From positions 1 through 40,664 of the forward strand of contig JAICXC010000038.1 in assembly GCA_025980665.1 (NCBI GenBank): 40,664 bases of DNA, written 5' to 3'. Shown one piece after another: positions 7,935 through 17,238 of this stretch (position 1 is its first letter; each line of letters begins with the position of its first letter). The position numbers were made by a program, and so were the translations under genes. The notes under the pieces are model-generated. The model had not been told where the DNA came from. It was given only the letters and a program-made list of their open reading frames with translations, and did not search any database. This DNA is from Bryobacteraceae bacterium (lineage in GTDB: Bacteria > Acidobacteriota > Terriglobia > Bryobacterales > Bryobacteraceae).

Positions 7935-7956
7935 TCGGTCGCCCAAATGTCGCCCA
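7935..7956. repeat. Right copy of the 22-base repeat (paired GTCGCCCA)
   Basis: Identical to 7070-7091. It lies 50 bases inside the right att-like end and 62 bases past the integrase stop codon. Confidence 0.55.
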
Positions 7957-7979
7957 TTTCGGTAGTCCGTCTTGCTGGG

Positions 7980-8000
7980 AACCCCATAAACATTGGGGTT
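7980..8000. other. Hairpin next to the tRNA-Ser 3' end
   Basis: AACCCCA / TGGGGTT form a perfect 7-base stem around a 7-base loop. On the minus strand it starts six bases after the tRNA's CCA, so it could end the tRNA transcript, but no T run follows. Confidence 0.4.
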
Positions 8001-8005
8001 CTAGG

Positions 8006-8100
<95 letters not shown>

Positions 8101-8464
8101 GCGAAGTGGGTCGGTTCACCTGCGATATTAACACTAGCGAACCGGTTCCTGCATTCGGCCACATTCATTCGGACCTCGCTCGCAGCGTGCAGCCAGGCGT
8201 CGTCGCGGAAATGGTGCGGGAAGCTCTGCATCACATTGTTGAACTCTGCCAGCCGCTGCGCTCAGCTCGTTACATTGTCTTCTATGCGCTCGATAACAAA
8301 TCCACGCCGGAGCGCCGCTTCGGCTACGCGTGGAAACTCCGCTGGGTTTCACGACGGTGAAGTACATCGGCGCGATTGAGTTGGTAGAAAAACTACAAAA
8401 CCCTTGGCAAGGATAAAGGTGGCTGGCGCGAAGATTTTCAATATTTCAGCCAGGAAGCTGGAAT
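8101..8464. other. 364-base stretch without a defensible gene
   Basis: One plus-strand frame stays open through about 8358 (LHHIVELCQPLRSARYIVFY, then ALDNKSTPERRFGYAWKLRW) and, after two stop codons, continues in the same frame with KNYKTLGKDKGGWREDFQYF up to a stop at 8466. The wording looks protein-like but I recognise no family, and there is no start codon with a ribosome-binding site. It may be a decayed gene. The 22 bases at 8179-8200 are repeated exactly at 28705-28726 inside a SpoIIE-type gene. Confidence 0.3.
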
Positions 8465-9214
8465 TTAGTTCATCGCCGCGAGCGATTCCTGAACGCTGGG
8501 ATGTTTGCCCGCCTCCACATCTTTGCGGCGCAGAGTGTGGAATGCAGTCAGCACCGTATTCGCCTTGGCCAGCGCCGCCACGCGCTCGGTGAACGCCGCG
8601 AGCTTTTTACCGGGAATCGCGTACACCGCAACGCCGGGCTTCAGAATATCGAGATAGGCACGAGCCCCGCAGCATCCCAGGCTCAGCACGGTCTGGTTGT
8701 TGTTCAACGCTTGCGGCACCACTGCACAGGCTGGGCGTCCCATGGCCGGTGGAAGTCCCCCTTCGAGCTGCTGCGAAGCTTCTGACAGCACCAGCGTTTG
8801 ATCCGCATTTGCAAACAGCAGGACCACGTCAGGCGGCAGAGGAATCTGACTTAACGGTCCATAGATCACCGCCTGCGGCCGATTCTTCAGAACCGGAATA
8901 AGCGGGATATCCCGTTCCCGTACATAGCCGAGGTCGGCGAATACTTTCAGCGCGTCGCTCAGGTCTTTTTGCGCCGTGGGCGAGGCTTCCAGGTTGTGCG
9001 TGTAAATTCCAATACCGCACAAGTCGTGATCGCGCGGTACAGTGGCGAACACGCCCTTAGTCGCTTCCTGCCAGAATCGGCATCCGGCTGGAACGGAGCC
9101 GGTAAACTGCTTCACTCCAGGTGGAACCGCGTCGGCGAAGCAAACGGCTACCGGGGGGCGCTCCAGCGTCAGGGAATCGATCAGGGTTTGGGCGATGGCA
9201 GGGTAGGACGGCAT
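8465..9214 (-). CDS. DUF169 family protein
   Basis: 249 residues from ATG 9214 (MPSYPAIAQTLIDSLTLERP). Family features seen: PPVAVCFADAVPPGV, then CRFWQEATKGVFATVPRDHD with LCGIGIYTHN, the Cys-rich signature of DUF169 (PF02596), and LSLGCCGARAYL near the C-terminus. The family is widespread in bacteria and archaea and its biochemical role is not established. The frame stays open upstream to an ATG at 9313, but that longer start would put a strong intrinsic terminator inside the coding region and has no ribosome-binding site, so I prefer 9214. The gene sits behind its own promoter and a structured leader, which suggests attenuated expression. Gene context gives no further clue. Confidence 0.8.
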   Translation of the reverse strand: MPSYPAIAQTLIDSLTLERPPVAVCFADAVPPGVKQFTGSVPAGCRFWQEATKGVFATVPRDHDLCGIGIYTHNLEASPTAQKDLSDALKVFADLGYVRERDIPLIPVLKNRPQAVIYGPLSQIPLPPDVVLLFANADQTLVLSEASQQLEGGLPPAMGRPACAVVPQALNNNQTVLSLGCCGARAYLDILKPGVAVYAIPGKKLAAFTERVAALAKANTVLTAFHTLRRKDVEAGKHPSVQESLAAMN

Positions 9215-9249
9215 CGATCCATGGTACACCGGTTGCTTATGGGCGCCGA

Positions 9250-9280
9250 AAACGAAAATGCTCACCCGAGGGTGAGCATT
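9250..9280 (-). terminator. Intrinsic terminator before the DUF169 gene
   Basis: AATGCTCACCC and GGGTGAGCATT form a perfect 11-base stem with a two-base centre, so the natural loop is four bases after opening one pair. On the minus strand the stem is followed by TTCGTTTTC. On the plus strand no T run follows, so the terminator is directional. It stands between a promoter and a coding region with no gene in between. Confidence 0.7.
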
Positions 9281-9361
9281 CGCGCCTCCCCGCTGTCGCG
9301 GGGTGATGTACATGGGAGAATCAGATTCGACGGTTTCGCAACCGCCAAAACCTGGGTTGTG
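9250..9361 (-). ncRNA. Structured leader RNA or small RNA upstream of DUF169 gene
   Basis: A transcript starting about 9361 from the promoter at 9368-9396 would be about 110 bases and contain three hairpins in a row. GCGGTT-GCGA-AACCGT (9330-9345) is closed by a GNRA tetraloop. CCCCGC-GACA-GCGGGG is at 9288-9303. An 11-base terminator stem at 9257-9280 is followed by TTCGTTTTC. It then either ends, as a small RNA, or reads on into the DUF169 gene 36 bases further. This layout is that of a riboswitch or attenuator, or of a free small RNA. I do not recognise a known family from the sequence. Confidence 0.55.
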
Positions 9362-9367
9362 ATTGCG

Positions 9368-9396
9368 ATATTAGGGCGCGGAGCCGATGAAGTCAA
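9368..9396 (-). promoter_or_regulatory. Strong sigma-70-type promoter
   Basis: On the minus strand TTGACT (9391-9396) and TAATAT (9368-9373) are spaced by exactly 17 bases. This is the best -35/-10 pair I found in the window. It drives the leader RNA and, if the terminator is passed, the DUF169 gene. The remaining stretch 9397-9547 shows no gene. Confidence 0.65.
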
Positions 9397-9547
9397 GGGA
9401 AAAAACTTAGCTTGCGATCATGCCTGTAATCCATTGAATAAACTACACTTGCTCCAAAAGTCAGAAGTGGGCTATTTGTGGAAAAACTGTTGTTAACCGG
9501 ATGCATCCACGGTCCGCTTTCCGTCTAAGGGTGCGGAACGTCAAGGC

Positions 9548-10615
9548 TTACTTATCGCCGATCCTCAGCAGCTGAAAGGGGTCGTCGTGACCGGGTTTTC
9601 CGAACTTTCTGCGCAAAACCCGGAAACCTCCGAACCCTATTCCTACGATAATACTAAGGGCTCCAAGTACCCCCGTGAGGACGAAGACATTGAGAAACAG
9701 CTTGTACATCAAAAGCCCCTGATTGACCGGAACCTTCTCATTCAACGTGAGATTCCCCGCATATTGGACCCGGGCCAGCACCCGTTCCGCGGCATCCTGA
9801 TCGGGTGGCTGTACGATAACACCTACTAGCGGACCGCTCCGTTTGGCGATAGTACCAGCGAGTTTGGTGAATTCCTGCTCCCGTTCGCGGGCGATGTTGG
9901 GGGTCGGGTAGCTGAAAATGGCTAGGCTTAGCTCGCCTTTAGGCGTCCTGTAGCGGCCCAATTGGCCCTCGGTACCTAGGTGGAAGGCCGCCAGAGAAGG
10001 GGCGATCCTGGGTTCAAAGCGGGCCAGGGAGACTGGACCCAAGATATACCGCTCGGAATTAGGGATTAGGCCGTCCTGAGGAAGATAGCCGCCCAACGCA
10101 GGGAGGGGAGCATTGTCCAGTTGAGGGAGCTGGGTAAAAAGCAATTCCAGGTCCTTTTGTTCCGGGACGTCGCCAGAAACCTGAAAAACGTAGTTTCCGT
10201 ACGCAAATAGGGCCCCGTCGGGGGTTTTGGCCGAAAGAGCGGATATCTTTGCCGGTGTAGCATTATCCGGCCGGCGGGCTTCGAATAATGCCAGGGCGCC
10301 GGTGGAGTCGCGGAGCCTCCAGGCGGCCGCCATAAAACGTTTCCCAGGGCGTTTGTCAGGTGTCGTGGTGTACTGCGCCTGTTCGGCGGATATGAACCCG
10401 AATTCCTGATACAACGACGCATCGTCTGCCGCCAACGACTTAGTCGCGCCCCTGGCAAAGTCGCCGATGTGGTCCGGCAAAATGGCGGCGCGGAGCGGCA
10501 ACGATGCGATAACCAGCAGGCTTAGCGCACAGGGCGCGGCGGTATCTTTAAAGCGTGCAAGAAAACCTGCCGCCAGGCTCCGTTGTGCGCGTTTAAAACT
10601 TAGGCTCCGCAGCAT
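9548..10615 (-). CDS. DUF6599-like membrane-anchored protein
   Basis: 355 residues from ATG 10615. An N-terminal signal-like segment ([17 protein letters not shown], about 28-45) leads to an extracytoplasmic domain of about 250 residues with [19 protein letters not shown] and [19 protein letters not shown]-terminal membrane helix ([20 protein letters not shown], about 314-333) is followed by a basic tail. The pattern resembles DUF6599 proteins known from Acidobacteria, of unknown function. The chosen start overlaps the end of secA by 16 bases and has GGAAAG 11 bases upstream, inside secA. An ATG 33 bases earlier is possible but less well placed. The overlap implies co-translation with SecA, but a role in secretion is not shown. 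Confidence 0.7.
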   Translation of the reverse strand: MLRSLSFKRAQRSLAAGFLARFKDTAAPCALSLLVIASLPLRAAILPDHIGDFARGATKSLAADDASLYQEFGFISAEQAQYTTTPDKRPGKRFMAAAWRLRDSTGALALFEARRPDNATPAKISALSAKTPDGALFAYGNYVFQVSGDVPEQKDLELLFTQLPQLDNAPLPALGGYLPQDGLIPNSERYILGPVSLARFEPRIAPSLAAFHLGTEGQLGRYRTPKGELSLAIFSYPTPNIAREREQEFTKLAGTIAKRSGPLVGVIVQPPDQDAAERVLARVQYAGNLTLNEKVPVNQGLLMYKLFLNVFVLTGVLGALSIIVGIGFGGFRVLRRKFGKPGHDDPFQLLRIGDK

Positions 10616-13500
10616 TTTTTGTACTTCTTTCCGCTGCCACAGGGGCAAGGATCGTTGCGACCCACCTGCTTTTTCGCCAGGACGGGCTGTTTCGTAGTCG
10701 AGCGTTCGCCGCCCACGAATTGCAGCTCGGCCAGTTCCTTTTCCTTCTTACGCTCGATTTTCCGCGTGAAGTCCATCACGGAATTCTGCGCGGCGCGCGA
10801 TTCGAGCTGGCGCTGCTCGGCCGCAACCCCCACGGCTTCGGGCTCGTCTCCGTCCTCGTCTTCCTCATTCCACAATTCCGGATGCGGGACATTCGCGTCC
10901 GTGGGACCTTCGCTGCGCTGCAGGAAGAACAGGTAGCGTATCGTCTCATCCTCGATGCGATCCATCATGTCCTGGAACAGCACGTAGGATTCTTTCTTAT
11001 ACTCGACCAGCGGATCCTTCTGGCCGTAGCCGCGTAGCCCGATGCCTTCCTTCAGGTGATCCATCGACAACAAGTGATCTTTCCACTGGTTGTCGATGAC
11101 GTTGAGCATGATCATGCGCTCGGTCTCGCGCAGCAGCGGCGCGCTGAGCATGTCTTCTTTTTCCTGATACTTCTTGTTGAGCTGCTCTAGAATATCCGCC
11201 TCAGCCTGGCTGCGATGCAGGTCCATCAGGCCTTCGGTGCGAATCTTGACCCCGAATTGCGTGAGCACGTCGGTTTCGAGGCCGGTCCAATCGTAGTTGC
11301 TGGGATGGGTTTTCTCAGGCAGGCGTGCATCGACGAACGAACCCAGGATGCCCTCGATGATTTCGCCGACGCGTCGTTTCTGGTCGTTGCCTTCCAGCAG
11401 GCCGCGGCGCATGCTGTATACCGCCTGGCGCTGCTTATTCATCACGTCGTCGTATTCGATGATATGTTTGCGGGCGGCGAAATTCTGCGCTTCCACGGCC
11501 TTCTGCGCGGCTGCGATGCGCTTGGTTATCATCTTGCTCTCGATCGGCACGTCTTCTTCCATGCCGAGCCGCAGCATCAGGTTCTGCATGCGCTCGCCGC
11601 CGAAAATTCGCATCAGATCGTCTTGCAGCGACAGGTAAAAGCGAGCAGACCCGGGATCACCCTGCCGTCCCGATCGTCCACGTAGCTGATTGTCAATACG
11701 CCGGGAATCGTGCCGCTCCGTGCCCAAAATGTGTAGGCCGCCCAGCTCGACCACCTCGTCATGCTCCTGTTGCGTCTCAGCCTTAAACCGGGAGAAAACT
11801 TCATCCCATTCCTGGCGTTCCGGCGATCCGACGGCCGCGGTCTGCATGGCGTCGGGATCCTTATTCTCCTTGCGCAGCCGCTCCTTGGTCATGAACTCGG
11901 GATTACCGCCGAGCAGAATATCGGTACCGCGGCCAGCCATGTTAGTCGAGACTGTGACCACGCCCTTGCGTCCCGCCTGCGCCACCAGGAACGCTTCACG
12001 CTCGTGGTTCTTGGCATTCAAAACTTCGTGCCGGACACCCATCTTGCTCAAGATCTTCGAGAGCTTTTCCGATTTTTCCACGGACACGGTGCCCACCAGA
12101 ATCGGCTGCCCGGTGGCGTGAATCTGCTCGATCTCTTTTGCCGCGTTGCGGAATTTTTCTTCTTCCGTGCGATACACCATGTCCTGGAAATCCAGGCGCT
12201 GCAAGGGGCGATTGGTCGGGATCTGGGTGACTTCCAGCTTATAGATGCTGTCGAATTCAGCCGCTTCCGTGTCGGCCGTGCCGGTCATGCCGGCCAACTT
12301 TTTATACATGCGGAAATAATTCTGGAATGTGATGGTCGCCAGTGTCTGGTTCTCGCGCTGGATCTTCACGCCTTCTTTGGCTTCGACGGCCTGGTGTAGC
12401 CCGTCCGACCAGCGCCGGCCCGGCATCAGACGGCCGGTGAATTCGTCCACGATGATGACTTCATCGTCCTTCACCACGTAGTCTTTATCCCGCTGGAACA
12501 GCACGTGCGCCTTGAGCCCCTGCTGCACGTGGTGGTTGACCTCCATATTGGCGGCTTCATAGAGATTGCCCATGCCCAGCAGCCGCTCGATCTTGAGCGA
12601 ACCTTCTTCCGTCAGCGCTACGCTGCGGTGCCGCTCGTCGACGGTGTAATCGCCCGTGGTCCATTTCTGGCCCGGCTCTTTGCCCTCGATCACTTCGCCG
12701 CGAATCAGGCTGGGGATCAGGCGATTGATCTTGTAGTACTTATCGGTGGACTCCTCGCTCGGACCCGAAATAATGAGCGGCGTACGCGCTTCGTCGATCA
12801 GGATCGAGTCCACTTCATCGACGATGGCGTAGTTGAACATCTTGAACTGGGTGCCCTTACCGTCGACGGCGGGCACAATTATGGGTTCGATGGTGCGCTG
12901 GACACACTCGGCGATCCGGAACTTCATGTTGTCACGCAGGTAATCGAATCCGAATTCGTTGTTGGTTCCGTAGGTGATGTCGGCGGCGTAACTGTTGCGG
13001 CGCTCGCTGTCATCCAGATCATGTACGATGACGCCGACGCTCAATCCCAGAGCCTTGTAGATCCGTCCCATCCATGCCGAGTCGCGTTCTGCCAGATAGT
13101 CGTTCACCGTGACCACGTGCACGCCAAGCCCCGAGAGCGCGTTCAGGTATACCGGCAGCGTCGCGACTAGAGTCTTCCCTTCGCCGGTCTTCATCTCGGC
13201 GATTTTGCCGCGATGGAGCACGATGCCGCCGATCAACTGGACGTCGAAATGCCGCATGTTGAGGATGCGGCGGCCAGCTTCGCGCACGGTGGCGAATGCG
13301 GGGATCAGGATATCGTCGAGCGAAGCGCCCTGAGCGAGTTGTTCCTTGAATGTGACGGTCTGCGCGGCGAGTTCCTGATCCGAGAGTTCCTTAATGCGGC
13401 CCTCCATATCGTTGATAGCCGCGATCAGAGGGCGCATCGCCTTGATATCGCGCTCGTGCTTGGTGCCGAAAACCTTGCCCATCACTGACTCGAAGTCCAT
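10600..13500 (-). CDS. secA: Preprotein translocase ATPase SecA
   Basis: 966 residues, close to the usual length for SecA in this phylum. Seen: Walker [32 protein letters not shown]-like motif [20 protein letters not shown], the motor 2 sequence [16 protein letters not shown], and [20 protein letters not shown] with [11 protein letters not shown]. The C-terminus ends in the zinc-binding SEC-C tail [18 protein letters not shown]. SecA drives export of signal-peptide proteins through SecYEG by ATP hydrolysis. The start ATG is preceded by GGGAGG at a good distance. The gene lies between a small secreted protein (upstream) and the DUF6599-like gene (overlapping its end). Confidence 0.98.
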   Translation of the reverse strand: MDFESVMGKVFGTKHERDIKAMRPLIAAINDMEGRIKELSDQELAAQTVTFKEQLAQGASLDDILIPAFATVREAGRRILNMRHFDVQLIGGIVLHRGKIAEMKTGEGKTLVATLPVYLNALSGLGVHVVTVNDYLAERDSAWMGRIYKALGLSVGVIVHDLDDSERRNSYAADITYGTNNEFGFDYLRDNMKFRIAECVQRTIEPIIVPAVDGKGTQFKMFNYAIVDEVDSILIDEARTPLIISGPSEESTDKYYKINRLIPSLIRGEVIEGKEPGQKWTTGDYTVDERHRSVALTEEGSLKIERLLGMGNLYEAANMEVNHHVQQGLKAHVLFQRDKDYVVKDDEVIIVDEFTGRLMPGRRWSDGLHQAVEAKEGVKIQRENQTLATITFQNYFRMYKKLAGMTGTADTEAAEFDSIYKLEVTQIPTNRPLQRLDFQDMVYRTEEEKFRNAAKEIEQIHATGQPILVGTVSVEKSEKLSKILSKMGVRHEVLNAKNHEREAFLVAQAGRKGVVTVSTNMAGRGTDILLGGNPEFMTKERLRKENKDPDAMQTAAVGSPERQEWDEVFSRFKAETQQEHDEVVELGGLHILGTERHDSRRIDNQLRGRSGRQGDPGSARFYLSLQDDLMRIFGGERMQNLMLRLGMEEDVPIESKMITKRIAAAQKAVEAQNFAARKHIIEYDDVMNKQRQAVYSMRRGLLEGNDQKRRVGEIIEGILGSFVDARLPEKTHPSNYDWTGLETDVLTQFGVKIRTEGLMDLHRSQAEADILEQLNKKYQEKEDMLSAPLLRETERMIMLNVIDNQWKDHLLSMDHLKEGIGLRGYGQKDPLVEYKKESYVLFQDMMDRIEDETIRYLFFLQRSEGPTDANVPHPELWNEEDEDGDEPEAVGVAAEQRQLESRAAQNSVMDFTRKIERKKEKELAELQFVGGERSTTKQPVLAKKQVGRNDPCPCGSGKKYKKCCGA

Positions 13501-13571
13501 AATTGAGCCTCCCGGTGTTAAAGATTAAACCTGCGGTTGAAATACGGATCGGGTTGCGAGTTGATGGTTTT

Positions 13572-13892
13572 TTAGCAGCGAAGCTGAACGAGATGCTGCG
13601 ATCGTGGGGAGAAAGGAACTACGGTTTGGCTCGCGACCATCCACAAGGAATGCCGCAGAGGAGTCTCGGCCAAAGCAATGATGGGGAAGAGAGCCTGGGG
13701 CGACTGCCTGTCTGCGCGGACATTTAAAGCCGCTGATTCGTCCATCGGTGTCGCCACCGACAGCAACAGACGACTCAGCGAATTCGACTTGTGTTCGTTC
13801 GAAACAGCCGGCCCCTGGGCGATGATCGCCGACAGGGCCGAAAGGCCGAGCAGCGGAGCCAAAGTTACCAGGATAATTCGCCCGAATCGCAC
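13572..13892 (-). CDS. Small secreted protein of unknown function
   Basis: 106 residues from a GTG at 13892. The start is supported by AGAAGGA six bases upstream and by a clear signal peptide (RFGRIILVTLAPLLGLSALS followed by AIIAQ). The rest (NSLSRLLLSVATPMDESAAL, then ETPLRHSLWMVASQTVVPFS) has no motif I know. The frame remains open upstream, overlapping the start of the permease gene on the other strand, but the signal peptide argues for the GTG. It is 71 bases before secA on the same strand and might share its transcript. No relation to secretion is shown. Confidence 0.5.
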   Translation of the reverse strand: MRFGRIILVTLAPLLGLSALSAIIAQGPAVSNEHKSNSLSRLLLSVATPMDESAALNVRADRQSPQALFPIIALAETPLRHSLWMVASQTVVPFSPRSQHLVQLRC

Positions 13893-13962
13893 GGAAGTCC
13901 TTCTATTTGTGATTTTAGCATAGGGCGGCTCCGCGATTTGAGGGTGAGATAATCGACCAAGA

Positions 13963-16351
13963 ATGCTTGGCGATCTCAAGCACGCTCTGCGCGGGTTGCG
14001 CCGGTCTCCGGTCTCCGGCGCGGTCATCATTCTTCTGCTGGCCTTGGGAATCGGCGCGAACACCATCATCTTCGCTCATAGATGCTCTGCTGTTGCGGCC
14101 GCTGCCGGTCCAGCGGCCCCAGGAGCTGGTGCAGTTGATGAATCTGGGAGGCATCGTTTATCCCGAGTTTCCACGTGTTGTTTGCCACATGATGCGTAGT
14201 GATCCACCGCCGGCTCTGTCCGAGGTCGCCTGCGAAGGAGAATTGGATCTCGCAATCTCCGATCGCTGGCAGATCGAGCGGATCCATGTGAACGTCATTT
14301 CCCCCAATTACTTCAGCTTGCTCGGCGTCAGTGCTCTCTATGGGCATCTACCGTCGCTCCCTGACGAAGCAGTCCTGAGCTACCCCTTCTGGCAGCGCTG
14401 GTTCGCTTCGGACCGCACCGCTTTGGGCCGGAAACTTCTGCTTGATGGACATCCATTCACAGTGGCGGGAATTCTGCCGCAAGGGTTCAATGGAATACAG
14501 GCCGATACAGGACCGGACGTTAGAATTACGGAGGCGGGCGAGGACACGCTTTCGCGCGGCGATGCGGTGGCGTTCCCTTGGGTGTTCGGCCGGCTGCGCT
14601 CCGGCGCCACGCTTGCCGAAGTGACCGAGCAATCGGAGACGGTCCTCTATGCGGCGTCGACGGCCGCTCGGAAATCTCGCGACAAGCTGAAGGCAGTCGC
14701 CATCGGGTCAGGATCATCCGCGTTGCGCGATCGATTCTCGGCGGCACTCATTCTTCTGATGGCGGGCACGATTCTGCTTCTCCTGATCGTGTGTGCCAAC
14801 GTGGCCGCGCTGATGCTGGCGCGCGCTGCGGCGCAGAGTCGCGAGACCGCCGTCCGGATCGCCGTAGGAGCCACACGCCGAAGATTGCTGCGGCAAGTAG
14901 CGACCGAGAGTGCGGCGCTAGTGCTGGTTGGCGGAGCCCTGGGAGTTGCGCTGGCTTACGCGGCCATGCCATTGGTGATTCGTGCAATGCCGCCGATCCG
15001 AGACCGGGCCGCGGTGTCTCATCCTCTGCTCCTGGATATTTCGCCCGACGTACGGATTCTCGCGTTTAGCTTGGGCATATGTGCGGGAGCCGCATTCCTA
15101 TTTGCTCTGGCGCCCGCGGCGGCATCGGTAGCCGTGGACGTAAACGAAACCCTGAAGGCCGCACGGAGCAGCCCTAAAATTGCGCGGTCGAGAGGTGTCC
15201 TGGTCGCCGCGCAAGTGGCCCTTTGTACGATCCTGCTGTTGGGTGCCGGTCTACTGGTGCGCACTCTCCGGCAACTGCGTTCTCTCGACGCAGGCTTCGA
15301 CTCCCAACACGTGGTTACGTTTTCGTTGGAGCCGCAGATGGTTGGCTACACGCCCGAAAATGGCCGTTCTCTGGAGGAGCGGCTATTAGAGCAGGTACGT
15401 TCGCTGCCGGGAGTCGTGTCGGCCAGCTATGCCGGCCGCGGCGTTATGCGTGGCACAGGAATAAAGACCACACTCGCGCCCACAGGCGTTCCAACCGGCC
15501 CAGGCGACGCTCTCAACACCAGCATGAATGGGGTCACCCCGGACTATTTTGAGACCATGGGAATCCGCATTTTGGCGGGCCATGGATTCACCAGCCGCGA
15601 GCCTGCTGGCCCGCCAACATTGGTCGTGGTAAATCAGGCCTTGACGCGCCGCTTCTTTCCCGGTCGGGACCCGCTGGGACAGCACCTCGGCGGGAATGTT
15701 CCCGCGCAGCCAACATACGAAATCATTGGTGTAGCGAGCGATGCCAAATACCGCTCGCTTCGGGAGGAAATTCCGCCGACGTTGTACCTGACCGAGACCC
15801 TCGGCAATCGTGCCACGATCTTGCATGTCCGCACTGCGAACGACCCCAGCGGAATCATCAACGCTGTGCGGGGCGCTCTCCGCTCGCTCGACGCGCGCCT
15901 TCCATTTTATGAGATCCATACCTTGCAACAGGAAGTAGACGGGTCGCTTTGGCAAGAACGGCTGGTGGCTGCGTTGTCCTCCGTTTTCGGACTGATGGCT
16001 GCCGTTCTAGCCGGCGTCGGATTGTACGGCATGCTGGCTCAAGCGGTTACGCAGCGGAGGCGCGAGATCGGGATCCGCATGGCGCTAGGGGCTTTGCCGG
16101 GAGCGATCATCCGGCTGGTCACCTGGCAAGCGATGACGCCTGTCGTAGCGGGCGTTGTTACCGGCTTGGCCGCTTTTGCGATCGGGGCCCGATGGATAAC
16201 CAGCCTGCTTTACGGCGTGCGCCCGGCCGACCCAGCCACAGTCACTCTAACGGTTGCATTCGTGGCATTGCTGGCGGCTGGCGCCATAACAGTGCCGGCA
16301 TGGCAAGCGGCGTGGGTCAATCCGTCGAAGGCCCTGCGAGAGGAAAACTAG
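13963..16351 (+). pseudogene. MacB/FtsX-type ABC permease (ADOP family), frameshifted near the N-terminus
   Basis: The start MLGDLKHALRGLRRSPVSGA, followed by the first membrane helix (VIILLLALGIGANTIIF), is in one frame (13963-14073). The remainder, from SLIDALLLRPLPVQRPQELV onward, is in the next frame to 16351. Family members read ANTxIFSLxDAxLLRPLP, so two bases (for example TC) appear lost at 14071-14075. After that the frame is intact for about 760 residues: a MacB-type periplasmic core, an FtsX domain (about FSAALILLMAGTILLLLIVC), a second periplasmic core, and a C-terminal FtsX domain (LVAALSSVFGLMAAVLAGVG to NPSKALREEN). Such large permeases without a partner ATPase are abundant in Acidobacteria and have unknown substrates. 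It could be a recent pseudogene or an assembly error. Confidence 0.85.
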
Positions 16352-16389
16352 CGGAAGCAAATTCCCGCGAGTGATAACCTAGAAACAGA

Positions 16390-17202
16390 ATGCTCCCGAA
16401 GCTTATTTCGATCGGAAGCTTTTACCTTCCGACCTATGGCGTGATGGTCGCGCTGGCTTTTCTTGCTGGGCTCGCGATCACCGTGAAGCTGGCCCGCCGC
16501 AAAGGCCTGAATCCCGAGTTGGTGACGAACCTCGCGGTCTACGTGGCGTTAGCCGGAATGCTGGGCGCCAAGATCCTGATGATCGTGTTCGATTGGCATC
16601 GCTACATGGCGAATCCCAGCGATATCTTCTCTCTAGCGACCCTCCAGGCCGCGGGCGTTTTTCAAGGCGGGCTGATTCTGGCGCTGGTCACCGCGATCGT
16701 TTATATGCGGAAGCAGCGTTTACCCCTGCTCGGTACATCGGACGCATTTGCCCCCGGGCTCGCGTTAGGACATGCCATAGGCAAAATTGGCTGCTTCGCC
16801 GCAGGATGCTGCTGGGGCATTGAAACCAAGGTTCCATGGGCGGTCAGGTTCCACGATCCGGCGGCCTACGCGCTCACAGGAGTCCCGCTCGAGATCCCGC
16901 TGCATCCTTCGCAATTGTACGAATCGGGTTCGGAAGCTCTGGTGTTCGCATTCCTCTACTGGCGATTCGGAAAGCCCCACGCGCCCGGCCAGATCATCGG
17001 ATTGTACTTGGTGACCAGTTCGGTTCTTCGGTTCCTGATCGAGTTCACGCGCAATCATGAGCAGGCGCTCCCGTTCGGCCTGCCTCTCTCGATTACGCAG
17101 TGGATCGCCATAGGGCTGGCCGCCGCGGGTGCGGTATTACTGGCTCGGGCACGCCGTCCCGCGGGGATCGTTCCCAATACCAAGCAGCCGGTGCACGCCT
17201 AA
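16390..17202 (+). CDS. lgt: Prolipoprotein diacylglyceryl transferase
   Basis: 270 residues with about seven membrane helices. The Lgt signature is GHAIGKIGCFAAGCCWG (about 127-143), followed by the periplasmic loop VPLEIPLHPSQLYES and the final helix with ITQWIAIGLAAAGAVLL. Lgt transfers diacylglycerol from phosphatidylglycerol to the lipobox Cys of lipoproteins, the first step of lipoprotein maturation. Compared with the E. coli enzyme, Gln92 stands where His103 of the HGG motif lies (FQGGLILAL), and Lys132 where Arg143 of the signature lies. The Cys-rich form of the signature is known in related phyla, so the protein is probably functional. It stands between the broken permease and the Tad-like genes. 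Confidence 0.93.
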   Translation: MLPKLISIGSFYLPTYGVMVALAFLAGLAITVKLARRKGLNPELVTNLAVYVALAGMLGAKILMIVFDWHRYMANPSDIFSLATLQAAGVFQGGLILALVTAIVYMRKQRLPLLGTSDAFAPGLALGHAIGKIGCFAAGCCWGIETKVPWAVRFHDPAAYALTGVPLEIPLHPSQLYESGSEALVFAFLYWRFGKPHAPGQIIGLYLVTSSVLRFLIEFTRNHEQALPFGLPLSITQWIAIGLAAAGAVLLARARRPAGIVPNTKQPVHA

Positions 17203-17238
17203 ATAAACCTGATCTTTCTGCCGATCCTTCCCGCAGGG

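Noticed and set aside
9215..9313. Longer start (ATG 9313) for the DUF169 protein
   Set aside because: It would put the terminator stem within the coding region, and no ribosome-binding site precedes it.
9477..9485. DnaA-box-like word (TTTTCCACA on the minus strand)
   Set aside because: Single site with one mismatch from the consensus and no cluster; no dnaA, dnaN or gyrase gene nearby, so not an origin.
11215..13170. Long plus-strand frames (156, 212 and 221 codons) opposite secA
   Set aside because: They lie fully inside a perfectly conserved secA frame and are typical GC-rich shadow frames.
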